Positions 7,743 through 17,547 of a DNA stretch of 53,979 nucleotides are shown piece after piece. Made by a program: the position numbers and the translations under genes. The stretch's first letter is position 1; each line of letters starts with the position of its first letter. The stretch is from NCBI GenBank assembly GCA_025450035.1, contig JANWIF010000021.1, positions 1 to 53,979 on the forward strand, given 5' to 3'. Below the pieces are notes generated by a model. It did no database searches and was not told where the DNA came from. It saw only the letters and a program-made list of their open reading frames with translations. Source of the DNA: Gemmatimonadaceae bacterium. Lineage in GTDB: Bacteria > Gemmatimonadota > Gemmatimonadetes > Gemmatimonadales > Gemmatimonadaceae.

Positions 7743-9099
7743 TGTAGTGCTCCTCGTCCAGACGCAGCTCGCCGTCCACGTCGTCGTAGCTGAACAGCTC
7801 TGCGTACCGTCCCCAGTCCACCAGCGTTTCGAACTGCCGCCGCGCCTCGGCGCTGGTGAACGATGTTTCCAGCTCCTCGAGCACGACTTCCGATTCCAAC
7901 GAATGCGAGGGACTCTCCTCCAGCCGGTGGACGATCTCGCGCATGAGCGAGATGTGGTCGAGCACGGAGTGCCGAAAGAGCGCCTTCTGCGGATCGAGCT
8001 CGAGTGACGCGAACCGCTGGCCTAACGGTGTGAGGAAGACGCTGCGTTCCTGGATGTCCGCAAACCCCAGCAGGTCGGTGGCCTCGGCGATGCGGAACAG
8101 CACTTCACCTTTCATCTGAAGGTCGCGCGCCAGATCGCTCAATGTTCCGGAGTTCCCGATCCCGGACAGATATTGCACGAAGCCCGTCAGGTCGTCGATG
8201 CTCACGTCGGGCAGCGTCTGGTACCGGCGCGGACGCGGCGGCTCCGCGCGGCGGCGCCGGGTCGGTGGGCGCGCGGTGTAGTGCTCCACCAACTGCTCCG
8301 CGTCCTCGTCGGGATTCGTAATCACCTGGTAGATCGCGTCGACGAGACGCGTGCGCGCCGCGCTCTTGTCGCGACGCTCTGCCGGCCGCAGCCCCTTGAG
8401 CTCCACGCGAATCCGACCGGGGTTTGCGCCGAATACCAGAATGCGATCGGCCATCGAGACCGCTTCATCGATGTTGTGCGTGACCATGAGCACCGACTTG
8501 GTCGGCATGGCGCTGTCCGACCAGAGATCGCGCAGCTCGGACCGCAGCGTTTCAGCGGTGAGCACGTCGAGCGCCGAGAACGGTTCGTCCATGAACAACA
8601 CTTCCGGTTGGACCACCAGCGCGCGCGCGAAGCCGACCCGCTGCTTCATACCACCGGAGAGCTCCTTGGGAAACGCTTCCTCGAAACCGTCGAGACCGAT
8701 GAGATCGATGGCCCGCAGCGCGCGCTCCCGTCGCTCGGCGTCGGGGACGTTCGTGGCCAGCAGTCCGAGCTCGACGTTCTGATACACCGTGAGCCACGGG
8801 AACAGCGCGAACCCCTGGAAGACGATCGCCACCTGCCGGTTAGGCCCATGCAGCGGCGATCCGTGGACGAGCACGCGTCCGTCCGATGGGTCCAGAAGGC
8901 CGGCGAGAATGCGAAGCAGCGTCGACTTCCCGGAGCCCGACGGACCGAGCAACGCCACGAACTCGCCCTCGCGCAACTCGAGATCGATACGCTCGAGCAC
9001 CGGCGAGCGATCGTCGCCGAAAAACTTCCGCACCCCTTCGGCCGCGAGGAGCACGGTGCCGGGCTGTCGCGACGTGAGCGCGCGGGTGGTGGTTGCCAT
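7735..9099 (-). CDS. ABC transporter ATP-binding protein with AAA-associated C-terminal domain
   Basis: A 454-residue protein. The N-terminal half is a nitrate/sulfonate/taurine-type (SsuB-like) ATPase: Walker A GPSGSGKST (52-60), Q-loop VFQGFALFPW, signature LSGGMKQR, Walker B VLFMDEPF and H-loop MVTHN. From about residue 290 an Arg/Pro-rich linker leads to a second domain (PDVSIDDLTGFVQYLSG ... LFRIAEATDLLGFADI ... ALFRHSVLDHISLMREIV), the AAA-associated domain that accompanies this subclass. It probably senses substrate or dimer state. The permease gene ends upstream on the same strand with a 51-base gap. No substrate-binding protein gene lies nearby, as is usual for this subclass. Confidence 0.9.
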   Translation of the reverse strand: MATTTRALTSRQPGTVLLAAEGVRKFFGDDRSPVLERIDLELREGEFVALLGPSGSGKSTLLRILAGLLDPSDGRVLVHGSPLHGPNRQVAIVFQGFALFPWLTVYQNVELGLLATNVPDAERRERALRAIDLIGLDGFEEAFPKELSGGMKQRVGFARALVVQPEVLFMDEPFSALDVLTAETLRSELRDLWSDSAMPTKSVLMVTHNIDEAVSMADRILVFGANPGRIRVELKGLRPAERRDKSAARTRLVDAIYQVITNPDEDAEQLVEHYTARPPTRRRRAEPPRPRRYQTLPDVSIDDLTGFVQYLSGIGNSGTLSDLARDLQMKGEVLFRIAEATDLLGFADIQERSVFLTPLGQRFASLELDPQKALFRHSVLDHISLMREIVHRLEESPSHSLESEVVLEELETSFTSAEARRQFETLVDWGRYAELFSYDDVDGELRLDEEHYNV

Positions 9100-9150
9100 T
9101 GGTGGTCCTCCGTGAAGCCATGATCGCGGGCGCCGCGAACAGCGCCGCGT

Positions 9151-10908
9151 TCAGCCTAGCCGGAATCGCGTTTCCGCGTATCCATAGAGCCGCCGCCAGA
9201 GCAGCCGATTGATGATGATCACGATCCCCGCCATCACGAGCGTGCCCGCGAGCAGCAACGGGAATTGACTCCGTTCCGCGGCCCCCGCGATGAGCGCGCC
9301 CAACCCCACGGTGCTCGTCGTGTGTCCCGCGAAGTTCACATACTCGGCCACGATGCTCGCGTTCCATGCGCCACCCGTGGCAGTGATCATCCCCGTCACG
9401 AGATACGGGAAGATGGCAGGGAGGATCAGCGTCTTCCAGCGGCGCCACCCCACCACGTGATAATTCGTGGCCGCTTCCTTCAGGTCCGATGGAATGGCCA
9501 TCGCGCCGGCGATCACGTTGAACAGCACGTACCACTGGGTCCCGAGCAGCATGAGCGCGACCGCCGCGACGTTGAGTCCGCCAGGCACCGCGAGCAGAGC
9601 CAGCAACAGCACGGGAAACACCGCCGTCGCGGGGATCGAAGCCGTGACTTGGACCAACGGCTGCAATCGGCGCGACCATTGCGGGTTGGTCCCGATCGCC
9701 ACGCCTGCCGGAATCGTCCATGCGGCGGCAATGATGAGCGCGATGGTGGTGCGGGCGAGTGTGGCCCCCGCGCTCACCGCGATGTGCTCCCAGTCGCCGC
9801 TCGACAGCGTGGCGAGTGTGTGCACAGACAGCACGCCCGCCCAGACCACGGCCAGGATCGCCAATGCTACCAGCGCGGTGCCCACGCTCGTCCAGACCCG
9901 GCGACGGGCCGGCGACCCCGCTGCCGCCTCCTCGGCGCGTTCGCTGGCGATCGACGATGAGAAGGCCCGATCGATGCGGCGCGCGAGCGGACGTAGGACG
10001 CGCGATTTCAGCGCGTCTACCAGCACCGATCCGCGCAGCACATCGAGCACCTTGGACGAGGGCTGCTCGGTCCCCGACGTCTCGAACTTGAACCGGTCCG
10101 ACCAAGCGACCAGCGGGCGCCAGAGCAACGGGTCGATCAACACGATCACGACGACAAGCGTCAGCAGGCCGAGGACCAGCGCGCGTGTGTCACCGGCGTC
10201 GGCCGCCGCCGCCAAATATGAGCCTAACCCAGGAAGGCGCAGGTTGCCGTTGCCGAGCGTGAACTGCTCGCTGGCCATGAGAAAAAACCATCCCCCGGCC
10301 CAACTCATCATGCTGTTGGCAACGAGGGAGATGACGCCGAACGGCAGCTCGAGGCGGGTGAAGGTGCGCCAGAAGCCGAGGTGATAGACGCGCGCCGCTT
10401 CGGTGAGCTCGCCCGGAATGGTGATCAGCGACTGATGGAAGCTGAAGGCCAGGTTCCACGCCTGGCTGGTGAAGATCAGGATCACCGCCGCCAGCTCGAG
10501 CCCCAGCGTGCGTCCGGGGAACAGCGCGACGAGTCCCAGCACGACGCCAGGCATGAACGACAGGATGGGAATGCTCTGCAGGATGTCGAGCAGCGGGAGC
10601 ATGACGCGCTCGGCGGCCCGGCTGGCCGCCGCCGTGCGAGCGTACGCGAGCGAGAACGCGAGCGAGACGATGTACGCGAGGACCATCCGCAGCGTGGAGA
10701 GCGCCGCGTAGTAGGGGAGCCGAGCGGGGGAGAGCTCGATGTGCGCGCCGGGCGACAGCGGTGCCCGCCACTCGGCGGCGACGCGCATGACGCCGAAGAT
10801 CACCGCCGCGACCGCGCACAGCAGCAACACTTCGACCCAACGCGGCGCCGGCGCCGTAGCCGCTGGCGTAGACGTCGGCCGCGTGACGGGGGCGATCGGT
10901 TGCGACAC
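9151..10908 (-). CDS. ABC transporter permease with two fused binding-protein-dependent transport domains
   Basis: A 585-residue inner-membrane protein in which two NitT/TauT-type permease domains are joined. Domain one covers about residues 60-270 with the EAA-like loop GELTEAARVYHLGFWRTF. Domain two covers about 345-580 with the loop SDLKEAATNYHVVGWRRW. Each has several hydrophobic spans. A 70-residue charged linker (SSKVLDVLRGS ... RRIDRAF) separates them. It forms the membrane part of the transporter with the downstream ATPase. The fused pair plus AAA-associated ATPase without a binding protein is a recurrent arrangement whose substrate is unknown; an anion is often suggested from the ATPase family. 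The start ATG at 10908 follows 11 Ala/Pro-rich residues before the first helix. Confidence 0.88.
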   Translation of the reverse strand: MSQPIAPVTRPTSTPAATAPAPRWVEVLLLCAVAAVIFGVMRVAAEWRAPLSPGAHIELSPARLPYYAALSTLRMVLAYIVSLAFSLAYARTAAASRAAERVMLPLLDILQSIPILSFMPGVVLGLVALFPGRTLGLELAAVILIFTSQAWNLAFSFHQSLITIPGELTEAARVYHLGFWRTFTRLELPFGVISLVANSMMSWAGGWFFLMASEQFTLGNGNLRLPGLGSYLAAAADAGDTRALVLGLLTLVVVIVLIDPLLWRPLVAWSDRFKFETSGTEQPSSKVLDVLRGSVLVDALKSRVLRPLARRIDRAFSSSIASERAEEAAAGSPARRRVWTSVGTALVALAILAVVWAGVLSVHTLATLSSGDWEHIAVSAGATLARTTIALIIAAAWTIPAGVAIGTNPQWSRRLQPLVQVTASIPATAVFPVLLLALLAVPGGLNVAAVALMLLGTQWYVLFNVIAGAMAIPSDLKEAATNYHVVGWRRWKTLILPAIFPYLVTGMITATGGAWNASIVAEYVNFAGHTTSTVGLGALIAGAAERSQFPLLLAGTLVMAGIVIIINRLLWRRLYGYAETRFRLG

Positions 10909-10939
10909 GCGGGGAGTCTAGCGGGGGACGAGGGAAGAA

Positions 10940-10970
10940 GGAAGCCGCGGGAAGAGAAAACCGCGGCCAC
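10940..10970 (-). terminator. Hairpin after the S46 peptidase gene
   Basis: GCCGCGG (10944-10950) and CCGCGGC (10961-10967) form a perfect 7-bp stem with a ten-base loop. Read on the minus strand, the stem is followed by a pyrimidine-rich, T-containing tract (TTCCTTCTTCC). It lies 16 bases beyond the peptidase stop and before the permease start, so it probably ends the peptidase transcript. Confidence 0.55.
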
Positions 10971-10985
10971 GCCGCCGTCCCCGCT

Positions 10986-13181
10986 CTACTTCCCTTCCAG
11001 CTCGTCCGCCAACCTCCCCGCCTCGTAGACATTGCGCAGCGCCTCGATGATAGCGCGCGAATGGACGCTTACGGAGCGGGCGACGTCGTCGGTGAAAATG
11101 AAACGGTTGGGCAATGACTCGATGTTGCCATCGAAGATCAAGCCCACCAGCTCGCCGTCGCGATTGATCACGGGGCTGCCGGAGTTGCCGCCGATGATGT
11201 CGTTGGTCGAGACGAAATCGAGCGGCGTGGACAGATCGAGCTTGTCGCGCTGCCGCATCCAGCGATCCGGCAGGTTGAAGGGCGCCTTGTTGTCGAACGC
11301 GGTCGCGTGTCCGAACATGCCGAAGAACGTCGTCTTGTACGGCGCGATGGTACCGTTATAGGGATAGCCCTTCACCACCCCATCGCTCAGGCGCAGCGTG
11401 AACGTCGCGTCGGGCGGCAGCTTGGTGTTGTACACCGCAAACAACGCCTGCCCAACTTTGTCCGCGTTGGCGGAAATGATGTCGTTCAACCGGCCCTCGG
11501 CTTCCTGCGCCTTGCGGGCGAGCGGTTCGATGCGGCGGGCCAGCACGATCATCGGATCGGTGGACGTGTCGACCGCGCCCGCGCCGCCCTCGATCAGTGC
11601 TTGACGTGCGCTGAGCGATCCGAGCGTGGTGCCGCTCACCAGCGATCCGGCGACATCATCGGCGGAGCGCGTCCCGAGCACGGCCGTCCGATACGGATCG
11701 TTAGGCGGGAGCGCATGCTGCACGGCTTGCAAATACGACGTGAGGGCCATGCGCTCGGACTCGGTGTCCACCGGCTGATCGGCCACCACCGTCGAGCGGA
11801 TGCGCGCCAGTCCATCGCCGCGATACTGCGGAAGGCGTTGGGCATCGGGGCGCGCGCCCTGGTCGGGCAGGCGCACGATCGCGCCGGCCCACGTGAGCAG
11901 CTGCGAACCGAATGGCGGATTGAAACTGAATCCGTAGTACACGGTCTGGTTTGCCATGGCCGTGAGTTGACGCTCGGCGCCCTCGATCTCCGTCCACGCA
12001 CTGCCGTATTTCGCCCGCAACGCGGGGTCGGCGGCCACGCGCGCGCGCAGGTCGCGCTCGAACACCGCCTTCCGCGCCATGATGGTCGTGTCCAGCAGGC
12101 CGGCCTGATACCCGGTCACCGCCTTCTTCGAATTTTGCAGGCCGAAGATGAGGTTCTCGTTCTGTCGCGCCTTCGCGGAATCCTCGGCGCTCACTTTGGC
12201 GAGCAACGCCAGCGCGCGATCGTACACGGCAAGCGTGAACGGATACTGGACATCGCGCAGGTACTGCATCTGCGCCAACGTGAGCAGCCGGCCGGTGGAA
12301 CCCGGATTGCCCGTGACGAATACCAGATCTCCCTCGCGCGCGCCGGACGCGCTCCACTTGAGGTAGTCCTTCACCACCATCGGCGAGTCGTTCTGATAGA
12401 CGCGCAGCAACGCCATGTCCAGATCGTAACGCGGGTACGTGAAGTTGTCGGGGTCGCCGCCAAAGAAGGCCGCGCCTTCTTCAGGCACCATCACTAGCCG
12501 CACATCGCTGTAGCGTCGGTACCGATAGAGCGAATACATGCCGCCCTGATAGAGCGTCACCACCTCGCATCGCAGCTGCGTGTCGGCGTGGCACGTTTTC
12601 TCGATCTGCGCGATGGCCGAATCGCGCTGCGCCACCTGCGCGGCAGCAGACGTCGCGGTCACCGCACCGCGCACACGTGACGTGACGTCTTCGATCGACT
12701 GCAACTGATCGACGTACAGCGTGGAGCACTTGCGCTCGTCGGCGATCGCTGTCGCCACGAATCCGGTATTGTTGTAGTCCGTGTCCGCCGGCGACGCCGA
12801 CGCGACACACGCGCGTGCGCAATGGTGGTTCGTGAGCACGAGCCCGCGCGCAGAGACAAAGGACGCCGAGCAGCCGGGAAGCCGAACGGACGCCAAACGT
12901 ACGTGGTTCAGCCAAGCGGAGTCTGCGGTGAAACCGTAGGTTTGTTTCCAATACGCAAGCGGCGGCGCGTCGAACGTCCACATCGTGCCCGCTTCCTTGA
13001 TGTACGTCGCCGGCCCGAGCGTCAGCGGCATGCGCGCCGGTTCGCGCGGGACGCGCGTTGGTGGGCGTCGGAGCGGAGGCTTCGTCGCTTGCGCGGGCGA
13101 CGACATCGGGAGTCCAACCAGGAGCAACGCGCTGCCCACCGCGGCGCGCCGGAGCATCGGGAGGAGATGATCGAAGGTCAC
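10986..13181 (-). CDS. S46-family dipeptidyl peptidase (DPP7/DPP11-like), exported
   Basis: About 731 residues. S46 enzymes are chymotrypsin-fold serine exopeptidases that release dipeptides in the periplasm. Diagnostic segments are CSASFVSARGLVLTNHHCA with the catalytic His, the DMALLRVY stretch for Asp, and TNDIIGGNSGSPVINRDGELVGLIFDGN near the C-terminus with the nucleophile Ser in GGNSGSP. I chose the GTG at 13181 because GAGG lies six bases before it and it opens a signal peptide ending near SSPAQA; ATG 13157 is an alternative. The frame runs open to 13268 without a better start. The Asn/Gly/Asp residue that separates DPP7 from DPP11 specificity cannot be assigned by eye. Confidence 0.9.
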   Translation of the reverse strand: MTFDHLLPMLRRAAVGSALLLVGLPMSSPAQATKPPLRRPPTRVPREPARMPLTLGPATYIKEAGTMWTFDAPPLAYWKQTYGFTADSAWLNHVRLASVRLPGCSASFVSARGLVLTNHHCARACVASASPADTDYNNTGFVATAIADERKCSTLYVDQLQSIEDVTSRVRGAVTATSAAAQVAQRDSAIAQIEKTCHADTQLRCEVVTLYQGGMYSLYRYRRYSDVRLVMVPEEGAAFFGGDPDNFTYPRYDLDMALLRVYQNDSPMVVKDYLKWSASGAREGDLVFVTGNPGSTGRLLTLAQMQYLRDVQYPFTLAVYDRALALLAKVSAEDSAKARQNENLIFGLQNSKKAVTGYQAGLLDTTIMARKAVFERDLRARVAADPALRAKYGSAWTEIEGAERQLTAMANQTVYYGFSFNPPFGSQLLTWAGAIVRLPDQGARPDAQRLPQYRGDGLARIRSTVVADQPVDTESERMALTSYLQAVQHALPPNDPYRTAVLGTRSADDVAGSLVSGTTLGSLSARQALIEGGAGAVDTSTDPMIVLARRIEPLARKAQEAEGRLNDIISANADKVGQALFAVYNTKLPPDATFTLRLSDGVVKGYPYNGTIAPYKTTFFGMFGHATAFDNKAPFNLPDRWMRQRDKLDLSTPLDFVSTNDIIGGNSGSPVINRDGELVGLIFDGNIESLPNRFIFTDDVARSVSVHSRAIIEALRNVYEAGRLADELEGK

Positions 13182-13445
13182 GAGGTCCTCGCTGGATCGA
13201 GAGATGCGGAATCGGCGACGCGCAAAAGTCGGCATTTTCGCGACCAAGCGGAAGGTCCCACGGCACACATCTCACGCATCATAGTGAGCGCGGCACGGAG
13301 ATGGCCGGCGGTTGACGCACGGGATCGGCCGGATTACCATGACGCCACGCATATTCGTCGTGCGTTCAATCGGGTTGCTCGCGGGCCGCGGCAGTCGTCC
13401 CTGCTCGCACGCCGACCCTTTCGATACACCACTCACCGCCTTCCC

Positions 13446-14033
13446 ATGCTCCGTCGCCCGCCATCATCTCCTGTTGCCCGAGTGCTAATGGCCAGCGCGA
13501 TGGCCGCGCTACCCGCCATGGCGCGAGCTCAGGACGGCGTGCGCACCACGCAGCCGTATCAGGCGGCACCGGTAGTTGCTCCCTTCAGTCAGCCGGCGCT
13601 CGCGTTGAGCGACTCCATCGTCGCGCTGGCGCGGGATCAGCTGGGCGCTCGCTACGTGTTCGGCGGCGCATCGCCACGCCGCGGCTTCGACTGCAGCGGA
13701 TTGGTGGCGTACATCGCAAATGCGTTGCATATCGCCGTCCCCCGCACAGCGCGCCTCCAGGCACGCATCGGCGAGCCGGTACCGCGCGATACAGCGCAAC
13801 TGCTGCCCGGTGATCTCCTGACCTTCGGGCGCGGGTCACGCGTCTCGCACGTCGGCATCTATGTTGGGCACGGGCGATTCATTCAGGCCAGCACGAAGGC
13901 CGGGCACGTGATCGAGTCGGCGCTCATCCGCCCGTTTGCGCGGGGGATCAAGCCGTGGCAGGGCGTTCGGCGTCTGGTGGCCCTCGCCGATGGCGACAGC
14001 ACGCAGGCTGCGGGCGAGCCGGCGTCCCACTAG
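13446..14033 (+). CDS. NlpC/P60-family cell-wall endopeptidase
   Basis: A 195-residue exported protein with a signal peptide ending ALPAMARA-QDG (about residue 28). The NlpC/P60 (C40) domain occupies about 55-185: ARDQLGARYVFGGASPRRGFDCSGLVAYI contains the catalytic Cys83, and SRVSHVGIYVGHGRFIQAST contains His135. Family members cut D-gamma-glutamyl-meso-diaminopimelate or related bonds in peptidoglycan. There is no SH3 or LysM targeting domain. The frame is open far upstream, but only ATG 13446 begins a signal sequence. It is convergent with the CapA-like gene, with a 21-base gap. Confidence 0.9.
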   Translation: MLRRPPSSPVARVLMASAMAALPAMARAQDGVRTTQPYQAAPVVAPFSQPALALSDSIVALARDQLGARYVFGGASPRRGFDCSGLVAYIANALHIAVPRTARLQARIGEPVPRDTAQLLPGDLLTFGRGSRVSHVGIYVGHGRFIQASTKAGHVIESALIRPFARGIKPWQGVRRLVALADGDSTQAAGEPASH

Positions 14034-14054
14034 GCGCGCAGCACCCACCGGGCG

Positions 14055-15224
14055 CTACGGCTTTCGCACCTCCACCTCTGCGTTGAATCGGGCGCCCGTT
14101 TCGGGAAAGTCCAGCCGCGACAGCGAATCGGCGAGCACCGCGGCGCGCGCCGTGCGATCGGGGCTCACGTATCCCGGCGGCCGCTGGCGCGTGGCGCGCA
14201 GCACGGCTCGCGTGACGCGTCCGTGGTGGTCGAGCGACGCGCACAGCAGCGCGCCACGGTTCTTCGGCGCGCCTAACGCAAAGGGCCCGTACGTCACCAG
14301 GTTGCCTAACGAATAGGCCACCAACGCGCCGTGGCGCCATTCCATCGCGCGCATCACGTGCGGACCGTGTCCGACCACCAGCGTCGCCCCCGCGTCCACG
14401 GCGGCATGGGCGAAGGCCACTGGATTCCCGCGCCGCTCGTCCAGGTACGTCTCCATCGTGTCGCGCGTGCGTTGCGCGCCCGACCCTTCGGCGCCCACGT
14501 GCATCGTGACCACCAGCCGCGGGTACCGCGCCGCCGCTCGTGCCACGTGGCGCCGCACCGCGGCCAGATCGCGCACGTCGGGTCCGCCGGAACTGCCAAA
14601 GCCAAGGAACGCCACCGTGTCGCCGAGTGCGGTGGCGACCGGCGTGGCGAGTGTATCGGCGCCGGTCACGTACACCCCCGCCGAGTGAAGCGCGTCGAGG
14701 GTGTGCGCCAATCCCGCCGCCCCCGCATCGCGCACGTGATTGTTCGCCACGTTCACCACCACTGCCCCGCTGTCGCGCAGTCCGCGCAGCGCCGCCGCCG
14801 CTGCGTTAGGCATGCGAAGGGCGAAACACGCCCCGGCGCCCTTGGGGTTCCCTGCATTTCCTGCGTTGGCTGCGTTTGCGGCGCCCGCGGCGCCCGCTGC
14901 GCCCGCTGCGCACTTCGGCGCCGCCGGCTCGTTGCCGTCACCCCCGCCCACCGCACCCTCGAGATTCACCAGCACGATGTCGGCGTCCGACACCATGGGC
15001 ACCAGCGGTGCGACCAACGTCCTCGGATCCGGCAGCGCCGGCGGCTGCCGACCCATCCACTTGGCCGCGCGAAACACCCAACTCGTGTCCAGGTTCGTGC
15101 CGAGTGTCACATCGCCGCCCACGCAGACGCGAACGGGTTCCATCCCACCGTCCACAGTGCTTGCCGACTGCGCCGCCGCCGATGACGAGAGTGTCACGGC
15201 CACGATTGTGACCACGATGCGCAT
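14055..15224 (-). CDS. CapA-family exported protein (PGA_cap/metallophosphatase-like)
   Basis: About 389 residues with a short signal peptide (MRIVVTIVAVTLSSSAAA-QSA). The fold is that of CapA/YwtB: VRVCVGGDVTLGTNLD with the first metal-type Asp, DIVLVNLEGAV, VVVNVANNHVRDAGAAGLAHTLDAL, VVTMHVGAEG and VVGHGPHVMRAMEWRHGALVAYSLGNLV. CapA relatives take part in poly-gamma-glutamate capsule export or hydrolysis, but no capB/capC genes are in the window, so the substrate is open. Oddly, an Ala/Gly/Asn run of about 27 residues (CAAGAAGAAGAANAANAGNA and onward, DNA near 14850-14930) interrupts the domain between the NLEGA and NNH motifs. The start is ATG 15224; the open frame to 15296 lacks a signal sequence. 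Confidence 0.83.
   Translation of the reverse strand: MRIVVTIVAVTLSSSAAAQSASTVDGGMEPVRVCVGGDVTLGTNLDTSWVFRAAKWMGRQPPALPDPRTLVAPLVPMVSDADIVLVNLEGAVGGGDGNEPAAPKCAAGAAGAAGAANAANAGNAGNPKGAGACFALRMPNAAAAALRGLRDSGAVVVNVANNHVRDAGAAGLAHTLDALHSAGVYVTGADTLATPVATALGDTVAFLGFGSSGGPDVRDLAAVRRHVARAAARYPRLVVTMHVGAEGSGAQRTRDTMETYLDERRGNPVAFAHAAVDAGATLVVGHGPHVMRAMEWRHGALVAYSLGNLVTYGPFALGAPKNRGALLCASLDHHGRVTRAVLRATRQRPPGYVSPDRTARAAVLADSLSRLDFPETGARFNAEVEVRKP
14845..14920 (-). repeat. Coding microsatellite of GCx/GGC-type units inside the CapA-like gene
   Basis: Short 9- and 12-base units (on the plus strand TTTCCTGCG, GGCGCCCGC, GCGCCCGCT types) repeat in frame and encode a low-complexity Ala-Ala-Gly / Ala-Asn-Ala-Gly run. 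The unit length is a multiple of three, so copy-number change would not break the frame. Confidence 0.6.
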
Positions 15225-15358
15225 GAAGCCCCCCCATCGAACTGGCCTGAACTGAGTGATCGTGCGGGTGTCCGCTTCCGGGACGCACATTCCCACGCTC
15301 GGTCACAGCCAACCATGACAAGGTGGCGGTGAGACGCGCAATGCGTTGCAAACCAAAC

Positions 15359-15390
15359 ACTTGACAGAGTTGTCACATAGGCACACTCCT
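15359..15390 (+). promoter_or_regulatory. Possible promoter with overlapping inverted repeat before the efflux adaptor
   Basis: TTGACA at 15361-15366 matches the sigma-70 -35 consensus. A matching -10 box is not convincing (CACACT at 17-bp spacing). The same bases form an inverted repeat TGACA-GAGT-TGTCA (15362-15375), the form expected of a small dimeric regulator's operator. It lies about 90 bases before the GTG of the adaptor gene. Confidence 0.3.
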
Positions 15391-15456
15391 TTCCGTAGTA
15401 ACCATGTGGGAAACCGCATCCCGGCGGTCCTTTAGAACCATCTGCTCATTGATTCA

Positions 15457-16701
15457 GTGGATATTCCGCGCGAGCCACCCAGCAAGAAAAAGCGCTATAT
15501 CATGATCGGCGCGGCCGTGGTCGTGGTCCTCGCGATCACCGCCGCCCTGGGACGTCTCGAGCCAGCGGCACCTCCGGTCGACCGCGCGACTCTCATGATC
15601 GACACCGTTCGCCGCGGTGAAATGGTTCGGCAAGTGCGCGGCCCCGGCACTCTGGTACCCGAACAGATCTTCTGGATCTCTGCCGTCACCGGCGGGCGCG
15701 TGGACCGCGTGTACGTTCGTCCGCCGCAAGCCGTGCAAGCCGGCACCCTTATCCTCGACATGTCCAACCCGGACGTCCAGCTCGAGGCGCTGTCGGCGGA
15801 TCAACAGCTGAGCGCGGCCGAAGCCACGTTGGTCAGCCTCAAGACCAACCTCGAGACGCAACAACTCAACGAGCAAGGCGTGGTGGCCTCCGCGCAGAGC
15901 GACTACCAGACGGCCAAGCGACAGGCCGACGTCGCCGACGCGCTGCTCGCCAAGGGACTCATCTCTCCGCAAGACGCCGGCAACGCCAAGGACAAGGTCG
16001 CCGAAAACGCCATCAAGTTGAAGGTGGAAACCGAACGGCTCGATGTGATGTCTAAGACCGTTGATGACCAGCTCGCGCTGCAGAAGGATCAGGTTCGACG
16101 CCTCAAGGACATCGCCGATTTCCAGCATAAGCGCGTGGAATCGATGCAGGTTCGCGCGGGTTCCGATGGCGTGCTGCAGGACATGGATCTGCAGCCCGGC
16201 CAATGGGTGCAGCCCGGCACGCTGCTGGCCAAGGTCGCCCAACCAGGCAAGCTCAAGGCGGTGTTGCGCATTCCGGAAAACCAGGCGGCCGACGTCCAAC
16301 TCAACCAGCCGTGCGCGGTGGACCTGCGCAATGGCATTGTACAAGGACACGTCATTCGCATCGATCCGTCGGCGCAATCCGGGACGGTAGGCGTGGACGT
16401 CTCGCTCGATGGTGCACTGCCCCCGGGCGCGCGGCCTGACCTGAGCGTGGATGGCACGATCGAGGTGGAGCGGCTCAAGAACGTGATGTACGTCGCTCGG
16501 CCGGCGTATGGGCAACCAGAGAGCACGGTGGGCTTGTTCAAGCTGACGCCCGACGGCAAGGAAGCGGCGCGAGTGAACGTGAAGCTCGGCCGCGCATCGG
16601 TGACGACCATAGAAGTAATTCAGGGTTTGAGCGTCGGCGACAAGGTGATCGTTTCCGACATGTCGCAGTGGGATTCGCACGATCGTGTTCGCCTGCGCTG
16701 A
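15457..16701 (+). CDS. Periplasmic adaptor protein of an efflux system (HlyD/MacA-like)
   Basis: A 414-residue membrane-fusion protein. A cytoplasmic KKKR stretch is followed by one membrane helix (YIMIGAAVVVVLAITAAL, about 14-31). Then come the first half-lipoyl part (GTLVPEQIFWISAVTGGRVD), a long coiled-coil hairpin (about 115-220, rich in Gln/Ala/Glu/Lys), the second lipoyl part (VRAGSDGVLQDMDLQPGQWV) and a beta-barrel domain ending VIQGLSVGDKVIVSDMSQWD. Such adaptors link an inner-membrane pump to an outer-membrane channel. The GTG at 15457 is the start and has only a weak Shine-Dalgarno. The next gene is a MacB-type ATPase 42 bases downstream, so this is the first gene of an efflux operon. 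Confidence 0.9.
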   Translation: MDIPREPPSKKKRYIMIGAAVVVVLAITAALGRLEPAAPPVDRATLMIDTVRRGEMVRQVRGPGTLVPEQIFWISAVTGGRVDRVYVRPPQAVQAGTLILDMSNPDVQLEALSADQQLSAAEATLVSLKTNLETQQLNEQGVVASAQSDYQTAKRQADVADALLAKGLISPQDAGNAKDKVAENAIKLKVETERLDVMSKTVDDQLALQKDQVRRLKDIADFQHKRVESMQVRAGSDGVLQDMDLQPGQWVQPGTLLAKVAQPGKLKAVLRIPENQAADVQLNQPCAVDLRNGIVQGHVIRIDPSAQSGTVGVDVSLDGALPPGARPDLSVDGTIEVERLKNVMYVARPAYGQPESTVGLFKLTPDGKEAARVNVKLGRASVTTIEVIQGLSVGDKVIVSDMSQWDSHDRVRLR

Positions 16702-16743
16702 GCGCGTACCGCGTTTTCACTTCACCCATCACCGGCCCCCTCA

Positions 16744-17535
<792 letters not shown>

Positions 17536-17547
17536 CGGACCGGAAGG

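Noticed and set aside
8840-10105. A 421-codon frame spanning the permease/ATPase junction
   Set aside because: It is a frame-shifted shadow of two well-supported genes on the same strand and has no family features.
15454-16680. A 408-codon minus-strand frame, almost the full length of the adaptor gene
   Set aside because: Composition is typical of an antisense shadow and the plus-strand adaptor is unambiguous.
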